This document shows, piece after piece, positions 1 through 8,614 of a stretch of DNA of 64,000 nucleotides (positions within the stretch are counted from its first letter, which is position 1; each line of letters begins with the position of its first letter). The notes below the pieces were generated by a model, which was not told the DNA's origin, searched no databases, and saw only the letters and a program-made list of their open reading frames with translations. The stretch is from Egaibacter danicus. GTDB lineage: Bacteria; Pseudomonadota; Gammaproteobacteria; Burkholderiales; Burkholderiaceae_C. The stretch covers positions 1 to 64,000 of the forward strand of contig JADJII010000007.1 in NCBI GenBank assembly GCA_016707075.1. Direction: 5' to 3'. The position numbers were made by a program, and so were the translations under genes.

Positions 1-847
1 GAGCAGCAGCACCGCGCCAAAGGCGCGCAGCACGTCGGTGCCCAGGCCCAGCATGTGCAGCAAGCGGGTGACCTCTCAGCGCCGGCGCGGCGGCCTGCAT
101 CTCGGTGCTGCTGTTGACGTAACGCGGAAAACGGTCACGCCGCCAGCGGCGTTTTGTAGCTGACCAGCGCCAGCGTGATTTCGCGCTCGTCCTCCATGAT
201 CCCGGTCTTCGTCGTCCACCGCGGTGTAGTCCTCGTGCACTTTCCAGACCGAGGCGGTATCGGTCAGGATCAGCCGGTCCAGCACGCTGCCACTCGGAGC
301 CAGAAGGCCCACCACGGTGTAGAGATTGTCACCATGGGTGTGCCCACCGGCACCCAGCCCGTGGGAGCCGACAAAGGTATGGCCAGGCTGCAAACCCAGC
401 TTGCGCGCCACGGTAGCGCCCAATACCACCTGCATCGGGCGGCGTCCACACCCGCCCTGCGCCAGCTCGCCCTGGTAGTGGTCGCATGTAGGCATGCGAG
501 GTGCCGACGATGCGAAAGCCGCGAAGGTTGTCGCCCAGGCTGATCGGGATGACCTGGCGACCTGCGGGTTTTTTCCAGTTCGCGCACCGCCGCCAGCGGC
601 ACGTTGCCCGGCGGCACGTCGATGTGCAGCACGCCGCTCAGAATCAGCTGCATCGGGCTGCCCTTGGCACCTACCACCACGTCGATGCCGGCCAGATCGC
701 GCTCAAACGCGCGGCTCAGCTGGTGCCCGACCAGCAGCAAAAAGGTGATCGACGCCAGCCCCAGCGCGAGCAGCAACAGGTTCAGCCGCCGCCAGCGGGC
801 GCGACCACAAGTAGCGCCAGGAAACGCAAGGTTGCTATTGTTTTCAT
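1..847 (-). pseudogene. FtsX/MacB-type ABC transporter permease, frameshifted and cut by window edge
   Basis: Inner-membrane permease of a MacB/FtsX-type ABC system. The start ATG at 847 gives MKTIATLRF. Next comes one hydrophobic segment (LLLALGLASITFLLLVG) and a typical MacB extracytoplasmic opening (DVVVGAKGSPMQLILSGVL). The reading then jumps frame: the continuation (VLGATVARKLGLQPG, then DNLYTVVGLLAPSGSVLDRL) is in another frame between about 495 and 76, so at least two indels are present. It lies directly downstream of the ABC ATPase (893-1516) and the Zur-like regulator, an arrangement known from Zur-controlled zinc systems (Vibrio ZrgDE-type, Pseudomonas PA4064-PA4065-type); that parallel is inference. 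The C-terminal part is outside the window. Whether it is a true pseudogene or sequencing error is open. Confidence 0.7.
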
Positions 848-887
848 AGCTACTCACGCAAATCGACGAGGGCTGAAGCCGATTTTT
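834..887 (+). repeat. Dispersed ~55-bp repeat, copy 1
   Basis: Begins GCTATTG and contains TAGCTACTCACGCA followed by GAGGGCTGAAGCC and a T run. It spans the start of the permease gene and the gap to the ABC ATPase. Same family as the copies at 1264, 4860, 9784, 35800, 36598, 56300 and 60721. Confidence 0.75.
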
Positions 888-892
888 ACCAC

Positions 893-1516
893 TCACAACA
901 TCGGCGGCCGGCAAAGTGCCGCCACACGGGCGTCGTGGCTGGCAATCACCAGCGTGCCGTGGCAGCGCTGGGCGCTGCGCCGCAGCAACTGCAGCGCGAC
1001 CTGCGCGGCCTCATCGTCCAGGCTGGCGGTCGGCTCGTCGGCCAGGATCACGTGCGGCTGCAACAGCACCGCACGCGCCAGCGCCACCCGCTGCGCCTGC
1101 CCGCCCGAGAGCTGTCCGGGCTTGCGGTTGCGCCAGGTCGGCCGCCCAGCGCCTCGCAAGGCACGGTCAATCGCGCGGCATCGTCGGCCTGCCCAGCCGC
1201 CCACTGCGCCATGGCCAGGTTTGCCTGCACGGTCAACGCTTCTGCTCAGGTGCATTTTGCGGCAAAAGCCGATAGCCCTCGCCCGCCATGCGTCGGCAGC
1301 TATGATTTTTAAGAGCATTCAGGGCTTGCCCGGCCACCGTCAGATCTGCCCGCTGGCGGGGGCATCAACGCAGCCACCAGCGCCAGCCAGGTCGATTTGC
1401 CGCAACCGGATGGGCCACAGAGCAGCAGCACGCATGCCTTGCGGCACATCCACATCCGGAAAATGCAGCGTGGCGCCGCCCGGGTAGCGGCACGCAAGCC
1501 GCGCGGTCCGGATCAT
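893..1516 (-). pseudogene. ABC transporter ATP-binding protein, frameshifted
   Basis: Cytoplasmic ATPase partner of the downstream FtsX-type permease (LolD/MacB-like family). It starts at ATG 1516 (MIRTARLACRYPGGATLHF) and ends at TGA 893-895. Family signatures are visible but in different frames: Walker A (CGPSGCGKSTW) in one, and the ABC signature plus Walker B (LSGGQAQRVALARA, VILADEPTASLDDE) and the H-loop region (VIASHDARV) in another. At least three indels are needed to join them. A repeat copy (1264-1315) covers the stretch read as IAADAWRARAIGF. The start overlaps the probable zur stop (TGA 1513-1515), suggesting one transcript zur-ATPase-permease. Confidence 0.75.
1264..1315 (-). repeat. 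Dispersed repeat, copy 2, inside ABC ATPase
   Basis: On the minus strand it reads GCTCTTAAAAATC then ATAGCTGCCGACGCATG, then CGAGGGCTATCGGC. It lies within the ATPase reading frame and is translated as IAADAWRARAIGF, the same frame phase as the copies in the adaA-alkA gene. Confidence 0.65.
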
Positions 1517-2033
1517 GGCGGTCTCCGGGCAGGCTGGGCGCAGCCGAAGTGGCGCAGTCGGCGCAGACGCCGCGCACGGCAAAGTCCATGCTCAGGCCCT
1601 GATAGCCCAGCGCCTTGAGGGCCGCCATCGCGGTTTGCGCGGCACGGTCCAGGTCCTGCGCATTGGCCTGCAAGGCACCCGCCAGCGGGCTGTCGCGGTG
1701 GCAGCTCTGGCATTCAAAGTGCGGCATGGCCGTGACGCTGGCGGGCATGGCCTGGTAGCGACGCACGCGCTGACTGTCCACCCGACACAGCAGCAAACCG
1801 GTCTGGGTCAGCCGGTCAATCAGGCGGTACAGGGTGACACGGTCGAGCGCGGCCTCGCCACTCAGGGCCGACTGCAACTGGGCGTGGGTGTAGCTGGTGT
1901 CGGGGTGGGCCAACAGCCAGCCCAGCACCAAACGCGCCGCAGCCGTGCGGCGCAGGCCGTGGGCCGACAGCAGCACATCAATCGGGTCGGCGGCAGCGCT
2001 GCGGAGGCTTGGGCCTGGTGTTTGAGATGCCAT
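1513..2033 (-). CDS. zur: Fur-family transcriptional regulator, probably Zur
   Basis: Metal-responsive repressor. ATG 2033 (MASQTPGPSLRS) is chosen because the winged-helix region starts soon after (LLSAHGLRRTAAARLVLGWL). The recognition-helix segment ALDRVTLYRLIDRL is typical of Fur proteins, and two CxxC pairs (FECQSCHRD and GVCADCA) form the structural zinc site. The first-ATG frame runs on without a stop into the next gene. A natural stop (TGA 1513-1515), overlapping the ATPase start, lies in another frame, so one indel between about 1620 and 1540 is likely. The divergent znuCBA genes and the neighbouring ABC system make Zur more likely than Fur or PerR. The N-terminal 140 residues read cleanly. 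Confidence 0.75.
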
Positions 2034-2053
2034 GGCTGGTTGCAAAACTATAA

Positions 2054-2097
2054 CGCAATCAAGTTGCATTAGACTATATCGCAATCCAGTTGCATTA
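2054..2097. promoter_or_regulatory. Tandem candidate Zur operator between zur and znuC
   Basis: Two near-identical 18-bp units, CGCAATCAAGTTGCATTA at 2054-2071 and CGCAATCCAGTTGCATTA at 2080-2097, are spaced 26 bp apart. Each contains the inverted half-sites GCAA-N5-TTGC. They lie just upstream of zur and in front of the znu genes, where a Zur repressor would be expected to bind. Their function is inferred from position and symmetry. Confidence 0.55.
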
Positions 2098-2164
2098 TGG
2101 CCCGACGGCCCGCGACCGACCTGAGCGTCCATTCACGGCCAGACGCACATTTTGTAAAGATACC

Positions 2165-2318
2165 ATGCCCATGGTATTCTGCCTGGGCACCGCCCGGCTC
2201 ACCCGACCAACAGCGTGCTGGGCTGGCCGGCCTGGCAGCGCGTGCTGGCGGTGCTGCCCGCCTGGCGCTGCTGTGGCTGGCGGTGGCCTGGGCCAGTGCC
2301 GAGTCCGCGCCATGGTGA
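2165..2318 (+). pseudogene. Possible small membrane protein ahead of znuC, broken
   Basis: Two overlapping frames give a plausible short hydrophobic protein: TNSVLGWPAWQRVLAVLPA in one, then LALLWLAVAWASAESAPW and a stop in another. The stop overlaps the znuC start. One indel would join them into a protein with one membrane segment. I do not recognise a family; it may be no gene at all. Confidence 0.3.
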
Positions 2319-2998
2319 GGCTGGACAACCTGACGGTGAGCTACCGCCAGCACCCGGCGCTGCACCACATCAGCGGTCAGTTTGCGCCGGGGTCGCTGAC
2401 GGCGGTGATCGGGCCCGAATGGATCGGGCAAAAGCACGCTGCTCAAAACCATCATGGGCCTGTTACACCCCGGCGCGGTGCGCAACGAGCTGGTGTCAGT
2501 GCCCTGCGCGCGCATGGCCTACCTGCCGCAACTCGCCGAGATTGACCAGCAGCTTCCCGATGCTGGTCCGCGACTGCGTATCGCTGGGCTGCTGGGCCGC
2601 CGCGGGTGCCTGGGGCGCAACGTCGGCCACGCGCGACGCGGATCGACGCCGCATTACACGCGGTCGGGCTGCAGGGCTTTGAGCAGCGCAGCATGGGCAC
2701 GCTGTCGAGCGGGCAAACTCAACGGGTCCTGTTTGCCCGCATGCTGGTGCAGGACGCCGAACTGATCCTGCTGGACGAGCCCTTCAACGCCATGGACAGC
2801 GACACCACGCGGCCCTGCTGGCGCTGATCCACCAGTGGCACCGAGCAGCAACGCACCGTGATTGCCGTGCTGCACGACGATGCACAGGTGCGCCAGCATT
2901 TCCCACAAACTTGCTGCTGGCCCGCGAACGGGTGGCCTGGGGGCCTACTGCGCAGGTGCTGACCGAAACCCAACCTGGCACCGCGCCCGGCCATGGCC
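2312..2998 (+). pseudogene. znuC: Zinc ABC transporter ATP-binding protein ZnuC, frameshifted
   Basis: ATPase of the ZnuABC zinc importer. It starts at ATG 2312 (MVRLDNLTVSYRQHPALHHI). Walker A is interrupted: VIGP is followed, after one extra G near 2417, by NGSGKSTLLKT in the next frame. The ABC signature and Walker B (LSSGQTQRVLFARM, LILLDEPFNAMDSD) and the H-loop (VIAVLHDD) sit in further frames, so at least three indels are required. The 3' boundary is approximate because the frame of the last residues is unclear. It heads the znuC-znuB-znuA set, directly after the candidate Zur operator. Confidence 0.8.
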
Positions 2999-3844
2999 GT
3001 TTGCCGAATTTACCTTCATGCGCCGCGCCCTGGTAGCCACGCTGGCGCTGGCGCTCAGTGCCGCACCGCTGGGGGTTTTTCTGACGCTGCGGCGCATGAG
3101 TCTGCTGGGCGACGCGCTCAGCCACGCCCTGCTGCCGGGCGTGGCCATCGGCTTCATGCTGAGCGGGCTGTCGCTCCTGGCGATGGCGCTGGGCGGGGTC
3201 GTGGCCGGCATGCTGGTGGCGGCCATCGCCGGGGTGGTGAGCCGTTCCACCGCGCTGAAAGAAGACGCCAGCCTGGCGGCCATTTACCTGGTGGCGCTGG
3301 CACTGGGCGTGACGCTGATCTCCGGGCACGGCACGCAACTGGACCTGCTGCACATTCTGTTTGGCAGCGCGCTGGGGTGGACGGCGCCGGCCTGCTGCTG
3401 GTGGCCAGTGTGGCCAGCGCGAGCCTGGTCGCGCTGGCAGCGATGTACCGGGGGCTGGTGCTGGAGAGCTTTGACCCGGTTTTTCTGAGCGCTCGCCGGC
3501 CGGGCCAGGGCGGCTGGGTCTGGCAACAAAGCTTTCTGATGCTGGTGGTGGTAAACCTGGTGGCCGGGTTTCAAACCCTGGGCACCTTGATGGCGGTCGG
3601 GCTGATGATGCTGCCAGCGGTGTCGGCGCGGCTCTGGCATGACGGCCTGGGCGCCCAACTGGTCAACGCCAGCTTGCAGGCGATGCTGGCCGGCAGCGTC
3701 GGGCTGCTGCTGTCGTACCACCTCGACACGCCCTCGGGCCCGACCATCATCGGCTGCGCCGGACTGCTGTACGCCGCCTCGCTGCTCGTTGCACCCGGTG
3801 GCTGGCTGCCCCACCTGCGCACCACCCGACATCGGATGGCGTGA
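2993..3844 (+). pseudogene. znuB: Zinc ABC transporter permease ZnuB, frameshifted
   Basis: Inner-membrane channel subunit of the zinc importer (ABC-3 family). The first half (PFAEFTFMRRALVATLALAL, LLGDALSHALLPGVAIGFML) is in one frame up to about 3370. The second half (LLLVASVASASLVALAAMY, FQTLGTLMAVGLMMLPAVSA) is in another and ends at 3844. The hallmark GDALSHALLPGVA segment and several hydrophobic helices are intact. The true start is unclear: ATG 3018 precedes MRRALVATLAL, and in-frame PFAEFTF lies upstream of it. One indel near 3370 is enough to break it. Confidence 0.8.
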
Positions 3845-3921
3845 GCCTCATCGCCATTTTTCCGCTCCACTTCCATTTGTTCAGATTCCTTTATCAACCA
3901 CTTTACCCACAGGAAATCACC

Positions 3922-4850
3922 ATGTCAAATCAGATAGCCACGCTCCCGCACCCTCTTCACTGCCCGCCGCTTTGCTGGCCAGCGCCACGGCACTGGCGCT
4001 GCCGGCAAGCCTTGCCCACGCTGCCGACAAGCTGCCGGTGACGGCCAGCTTCAGCATCCTGGGTGATCTGGTGCGGGTCGTCGGTGGCGACCGGGTGACG
4101 CTTGTCCACACTGGTTGGGCCCGATCAAGATGCCCATGTGTTCGAGGCCAAGCCCTCAGACGCCAAAGCATTCTGGGCAGCAAGTTGCTGGTGACCAACG
4201 GCCTGGGGTTCGAGCCCTGGGCCGGCAAGTTGGCCAAGTCTGCTGGCTACCAGGGTCAGATCCGTGGTCGCCTCCAAAGGCGTGCAAGGGCCGCGCCATG
4301 GCCGACGAGCACGGACATGCAGAATCCGACCCCCACGCCTGGCAAAACCCGAACAACGTGGTGCTTTATGTGCGCAACATCGCCGCGGGCTCTGTCCAGG
4401 GTAGACCCCGCAGGCGCGTCGGCTTACCAGGCCAACGCAGAGGCCTATGTCAAGGAACTGCAGGCGCTGGACAGCTGGGCCAAAGAACAATTTGCCACCA
4501 TCCCGGCGGAGAAGCGCAAGGTCATCACCTCGCACGATGCGTTTGGCTACTTTGCGGCGCACTACCGGATCCAATTTGTGGCACCACAGGCGAGTCCACC
4601 GAAGCCGAACCCAGTGCCAAACAGGTCGCCCAGCTCATCCGGCAGCTTCAGCGCGAAAAATCAAGGCGGTTTTCTGGAAAACATGAGCAACCCCAAACTG
4701 CTGGCGCAATTGAGCAAGGACGCGGGTGTGACGCTGGGGACAGCGTTGTATGCCGATGCCCTTTCAGCCCCGGGCAAACCCGGTTCGACATATTTGCAAA
4801 TGGTGCGGCACAACGTGACGCAACTGGCTGCGGGGATGAAATTGAATTGA
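3922..4850 (+). pseudogene. znuA: Zinc ABC transporter substrate-binding protein ZnuA, frameshifted
   Basis: Periplasmic zinc-binding protein (cluster A-I family). It starts at ATG 3922 after an AGGAAA Shine-Dalgarno sequence. A signal-peptide segment (LLASATALALPASLAHAA) and mature start (DKLPVTASFSILGDLVRVVG) follow in a second frame. Further pieces are in yet other frames: the DAHVFEAKPSDAKA-like segment, a short His/Asp-rich stretch (DEHGHAESDPHAW) and the clean C-terminal third (KVITSHDAFGYFAAHYRIQF, then LENMSNPKLLAQLSKDAGV). The expected metal-ligand histidines are recognisable. At least four indels are needed. Confidence 0.8.
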
Positions 4851-4859
4851 TGGTGAATC

Positions 4860-4915
4860 GCTATCTATTCGATAGCTGTCTACGAATATTTTACGGGCTC
4901 TAGAGGCCAATTTAG
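4860..4915 (+). repeat. Dispersed repeat, copy 3, after znuA
   Basis: Starts 10 bp after the znuA stop: GCTATCTATTC, then GATAGCTGTC, then CTAGAGGCCAATTTAG. A diverged full-length copy. Confidence 0.7.
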
Positions 4916-5290
4916 TCTCCAACTTACCTGGAAGAAAACCATTGGGAAGCTGCCTTTTTACTCTCGAATCCGTATCGTCTATGTGGTCAGTATCTGCTCA
5001 AGACGCATCGCAGCTACTGGCGTATTCGGGCTAACGGGCGGCTCCCAACCCAAAGCGGAGTTCCGACTGACCGGATTGAGCGCCAGTAAGCGGACATTCG
5101 GCAAACGCATATTCAGTCGAACCGAGGACGACCGTGATGAGGGCGGCGGAAGACGTTGGCTTTCGCGCCATTAACCGCTCTAATGGAGTTGAAGTGGGCG
5201 CTCAATAAATCGCGTGGGTCTGGAAGCACGCTGTCTGTTGAATTTCGTCAAAATTTATTCACTTAGTTAACACGTGACAAGGTAGATGAC
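4916..5290. other. Intergenic stretch with no supported gene
   Basis: No family is recognisable in any frame. A short plus-strand frame ending near 5209 (AAEDVGFRAINRSNGVEVGAQ in part) could be a gene tail but cannot be supported. The last 20 bases hold the AAGGT ribosome-binding site of the next gene. Confidence 0.4.
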
Positions 5291-6162
5291 ATGACATTGG
5301 TAGTAGCGAGACGAAATGAAGGCCGAATCTACATGGTTGGCGATACCAAATTCACACCTGAGAATTCCGGCGGGCGTGACGGGCAGTTGCACTTCATCGG
5401 CGGCCTGAAAATCGTTGTGCTTCACCCTGGTGCTGTCATCGCATTCGCTCACAACACCGTGAGCGCCCGGCATGCGATTGAGGGTATTCACTCACGCGGG
5501 GTGGATCTTTTCGATAAGAACGCGGTGCTCGACTACCTTCTGGGCCATCACCAGAGTTCACTGCAACGGGGGCCGATGCGATGGTCGAGTTCATTGCCGC
5601 ATTCGAGCTGGACGATCAAATCACGGAACTTTTCCTCATCAAGAATGGCAACGTCGAATGGGTCGACGCCGGGTATATCGGAAGTGACATTGCATATAAC
5701 CGCTTCCTGCATCATCAGCATCAGCTCGGTGCCACGCTGCCAACACCATTGGCCCTCGACATTGCTATGCAGGCTCTCGATGCGGTAATCCGCGATCCGG
5801 ACCCAACACTCCAAGCCGTGGATGGATTCACGATTGGCCTGCGACAAAGCGCGGACGAAGGCTTTCGCTACGTACAGCGGGTCACGGTCGAAGGACGGCC
5901 AAAGCCGGTCCGCGCTGGGCCCATGGCGCCAGTGACCTTCGGTGGTGCGCCAGATGGCGCTAATGAATGGAGCATAGGATCTTCACCGGGAGATAGGTTC
6001 GGTGTTCTCACTGCCTTCTGCAACACGGGATCCTTCGGCGCAATTTACCGGCCAGCGCTCAATTTCGAGCCCCGCATCGTTCGAAACTGTACCTCTAAGG
6101 ACCTTGTGGATGCGTCGATGCTAGAGGTCAATCAGGTCACCGCGCGTCTTAAGCGATGCTGA
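5291..6162 (+). pseudogene. Orphan proteasome/HslV-like Ntn-hydrolase, one frameshift
   Basis: The N-terminus MTLVVARRNEGRIYMVGD closely follows the opening of HslV and proteasome beta subunits. After Met removal, Thr1, Asp17 (the GD pair) and Lys39 (GGLKIVVL) fall where the HslV Thr1, Asp17 and Lys33 triad would be, and VIAFAHNTVSARHAIEGI matches the following strand and helix. The frame changes once between about 5555 and 5570. The second part (from TGADAMVEFIAAFELDDQIT to the stop at 6160-6162) adds about 190 residues ending NQVTARLKRC, giving about 290 residues. This is longer than HslV (about 175). No hslU-like ATPase or propeptide is nearby. AAGGT lies 8 bases before the ATG. The substrate is unknown; the family call rests on motif reading only. 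Confidence 0.55.
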
Positions 6163-6507
6163 TCGTCATGGGTCCCGCACATTCAGATATTCTCATATGA
6201 ACGTCTGCTTGGCGTCTGCAGCAGGAGTTTGGCTGCGGCAATCAGAACTCGCAGCAGCATCAAAAACTACGGCCTCAGAGCAGTCATGCACAAACGACTG
6301 CATCTGGGCGCACACCTGCCTCCGTTGCCGACCCACAGCGATCGTGGACGGGTCATTTCAGTCCTCCAGAAAGCTGCCATTCAATGCGAAGTATTATTTT
6401 TATTCCGCAAGTGGAGGCTAAGTCACATTTGCAGAATCCCGCACAAGCGCCCAACTGACTTCTCAGGACCTGATGCAACGACGGAACTACCTAGCCTTGA
6501 GTCAAAC
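6163..6507. other. Intergenic stretch with no supported gene
   Basis: Lies between the Ntn-hydrolase-like gene and the 3' end of garD. Short frames here resemble no family I know, and no clear terminator or RNA gene is visible. Confidence 0.4.
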
Positions 6508-8094
6508 TCAGGTCACCGGCGCCGGGTTGAACAACACCAGTGCATTGTGCAGCTTCCAGTGCTCGGCCCAGGTCTTCTTGCGGCCACTGGCTACTTCCAG
6601 CATCAGCTTGAACAGTTCCCAACCCACCTCTTCAATCGTTTTGGTGCCATCGGCGATGGTGCCTGCATTCACATCCATCAGGTCATGCCAGCGGCGGGCC
6701 AGATCGCTGCGCGTAGCGACCTTGATCACCGGTACCTCCGCAAGACCATAAGGCGTGCCACGGCCCGTGGTGAACACGTGCAGATTCATGCCGCCCGCCA
6801 GCTGCAGCGTGCCGCAAATGAAGTCGCTCGCGGGAGTGGCCGCGTAGGTCAGCCCCTTTTGCGTGAGCTTTTCACCCGGCGCCAGCACCCCGGTGATGGG
6901 CACCGAGCCACTTTTGACGATGGAGCCCATGGCTTTTTCGACGATGTTGGACAGACCGCCTTTTTTGTTGCCGGGCGTGGTGTTGGCACTGCGGTCCACC
7001 TTGCCGCGCTGCAGGTAGGCGTCGTACCAGGCCATTTCGCGGATCATGGCCTCGGCTACTTCGGGGGTGGACGCGCGCGACGTGAGCTGGTCGATGCCGT
7101 CACGCACCTCGGTGGTTTCGGAAAACATCACGCTGGCGCCAGCGCGTACCAGCAGGTCGGTGCAATAGCCCACGGCCGGGTTGGCGGTGACACCCGAGAA
7201 CGCGTCACTGCCGCCACACTGCACGCCCACCACCAGTTCGCTGGCGGGCACGGTGGTCCGGCGACGGGCGTTCAGGCGCGTCAGGTGCTCGGTGGCCTGA
7301 CGCATGATGGACTCGACCATCGACATGAAGCCCACGTGCGCGTCGTCCTGCAGGCAAACCACGTCCAGTGGTGCGCCTTCTGGCTGGCGCACGTCCACGA
7401 TGGCAAAGCTGCCCGGAGGCATCAACCGCTCGGGTTGCAGCTTTTCGCAACCCAGGCTGACCACCATCACCTCGCCGCCAAAGTTGGGGTTCAGGCTGAT
7501 GTTGCGTAGCGTGCGAATGGGGATTTCTGCACCCGGCGCATCAATCGCCACACCGCAGCCGTAGCCATGCTCCAGCGCCACCACGTCGTCCACGTTGGGG
7601 AACTTGGGCAACAGCTCGGCCTTGATGCGCTGCACGGCGAAGTCGGTCACGCCCGCCACGCACTGCACGGTTTGTGTGATGGCCAGAATGTTGCGCGTGC
7701 CCACCGAGCCGTTGGCATTGCGGTAGCCCTCAAAGGTGTAGCCCTCCAGCGGCGGCTGTGGCGCGGGTTTGACAGTTGAAATGGGCAGGTTGTCCAGCTC
7801 ACGCGCGTCGGGCATCTGCAACAGGCGCTCATGCACCCAGCTGCCGGCCGGGATGGCCTTGAGCGTGTAGCCAATGGGGATGCCGTAGCGCAGCACGGGC
7901 GTGTTTGCTGCCAGGTCCACCAGCGCCACCTTGTGGCCTTGCGGCACGCGGTCAACCAGCACCAGTCCACCTGGCAGTGCGGTGCCTGCGGCCAAACCAC
8001 CGTCATTGGCCATGATGGCGACGTTGTCGCGCTCATGCATGCGGATGGTCAGTGGGAGTTGTGAGGCTGGGGCCGTGTTATCGATCGCTGCCAT
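6508..8094 (-). CDS. garD: Galactarate dehydratase
   Basis: Dehydrates galactarate (mucate) to 5-keto-4-deoxy-glucarate in the cytoplasm; UxaA/GarD family. ATG 8094 (MAAIDNTAPASQ) is preceded by GGGAG and gives 528 residues, the usual GarD size. It has the N-terminal SAF domain (IRMHERDNVAIMANDGGLAA), then the linker LEGYTFEGYRNANGSVGTRN, then the catalytic part with CGVAIDAPGAEIPIRT, SLGCEKLQPERL, VGVQCGGSDAFSGVTANPA and NTTPGNKKGGLSNIVEKAMG. The C-terminus LFNPAPVT is the typical GarD ending, separating it from altronate dehydratase UxaA. No other galactarate genes are adjacent, so it looks like a single-gene unit divergent from the DUF1330 gene. Confidence 0.95.
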   Translation of the reverse strand: MAAIDNTAPASQLPLTIRMHERDNVAIMANDGGLAAGTALPGGLVLVDRVPQGHKVALVDLAANTPVLRYGIPIGYTLKAIPAGSWVHERLLQMPDARELDNLPISTVKPAPQPPLEGYTFEGYRNANGSVGTRNILAITQTVQCVAGVTDFAVQRIKAELLPKFPNVDDVVALEHGYGCGVAIDAPGAEIPIRTLRNISLNPNFGGEVMVVSLGCEKLQPERLMPPGSFAIVDVRQPEGAPLDVVCLQDDAHVGFMSMVESIMRQATEHLTRLNARRRTTVPASELVVGVQCGGSDAFSGVTANPAVGYCTDLLVRAGASVMFSETTEVRDGIDQLTSRASTPEVAEAMIREMAWYDAYLQRGKVDRSANTTPGNKKGGLSNIVEKAMGSIVKSGSVPITGVLAPGEKLTQKGLTYAATPASDFICGTLQLAGGMNLHVFTTGRGTPYGLAEVPVIKVATRSDLARRWHDLMDVNAGTIADGTKTIEEVGWELFKLMLEVASGRKKTWAEHWKLHNALVLFNPAPVT

Positions 8095-8323
8095 CGCTAT
8101 CTCCCACTCAGGGGCTGGATGTGTCCCAGCGTGGCGGCGGCGGGCGGCACGTGTTCGCCGCACACCCAGCAAGGCACCACGCCATGCATCTGGCGGGCCA
8201 CGGTTTTGTAGATTTTGTCGCAGGTGATAGAAAGTTTGCTCATGCCTGAGTGTAAATTCAGCCCGGTCGGAGGGATACTCTGGCTTCAAAACCCGCCCCC
8301 ATACCGTTCACTTAGGAGCATCC

Positions 8324-8614
8324 ATGGCAGCCTATCTCGTTGTTGACACCGATCTGACCAACCCGGAGCTGTACGAACAATACAAGCTCAAAGCCCGGCC
8401 CATCGCCGAGCAATATGGCGGCGAGTACCTGGTTCGGGGCGGAAAATTGTCCGTCAAGGAATCAGATCTGTGGTCACCCGTGCGCATGGTGGTGGTGCGG
8501 TTTCCGTCCAGCGAGCAGGCTGAGAAGTTTTACCAGTGCGCCGAATACCAGGAAGTGCTGAAAATCAGCAAGCAGTCCGCCAGGCGCACCGTTTGCATTG
8601 TTGAAGGCGTTTAA
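8324..8614 (+). CDS. DUF1330 domain protein
   Basis: A 96-residue single-domain protein of the DUF1330 family (dimeric ferredoxin-like alpha/beta barrel). Typical segments are AYLVVDTDLTNPELYEQY, AEQYGGEYLVRGGK and VVVRFPSSEQAEKFY. A TAGGAGC Shine-Dalgarno sequence precedes the ATG. The biochemical role of the family is not established. Its stop overlaps the stop of the convergent hypothetical gene by four bases (TTAA). Confidence 0.9.
   Translation: MAAYLVVDTDLTNPELYEQYKLKARPIAEQYGGEYLVRGGKLSVKESDLWSPVRMVVVRFPSSEQAEKFYQCAEYQEVLKISKQSARRTVCIVEGV

Noticed and set aside
501..1487. Plus-strand open frame of 328 codons
   Set aside because: It runs antisense to the ABC ATPase and permease, whose motifs are clear on minus; its composition is Arg/Pro/Ala-rich as expected of a shadow.
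4983..5174. Small plus-strand ORF between znuA and the Ntn-hydrolase-like gene
   Set aside because: No ribosome-binding site, no recognisable family and low-complexity composition.
5555..5570. Programmed ribosomal frameshift in the Ntn-hydrolase-like gene
   Set aside because: No slippery heptamer, stem-loop or internal Shine-Dalgarno sequence is visible at the frame change; a plain indel explains it better.
6229..7509. Long plus-strand open frame of 426 codons
   Set aside because: It is the antisense shadow of garD, which has full family motifs on the minus strand; the plus translation is His/Gln/Gly-rich and resembles nothing.
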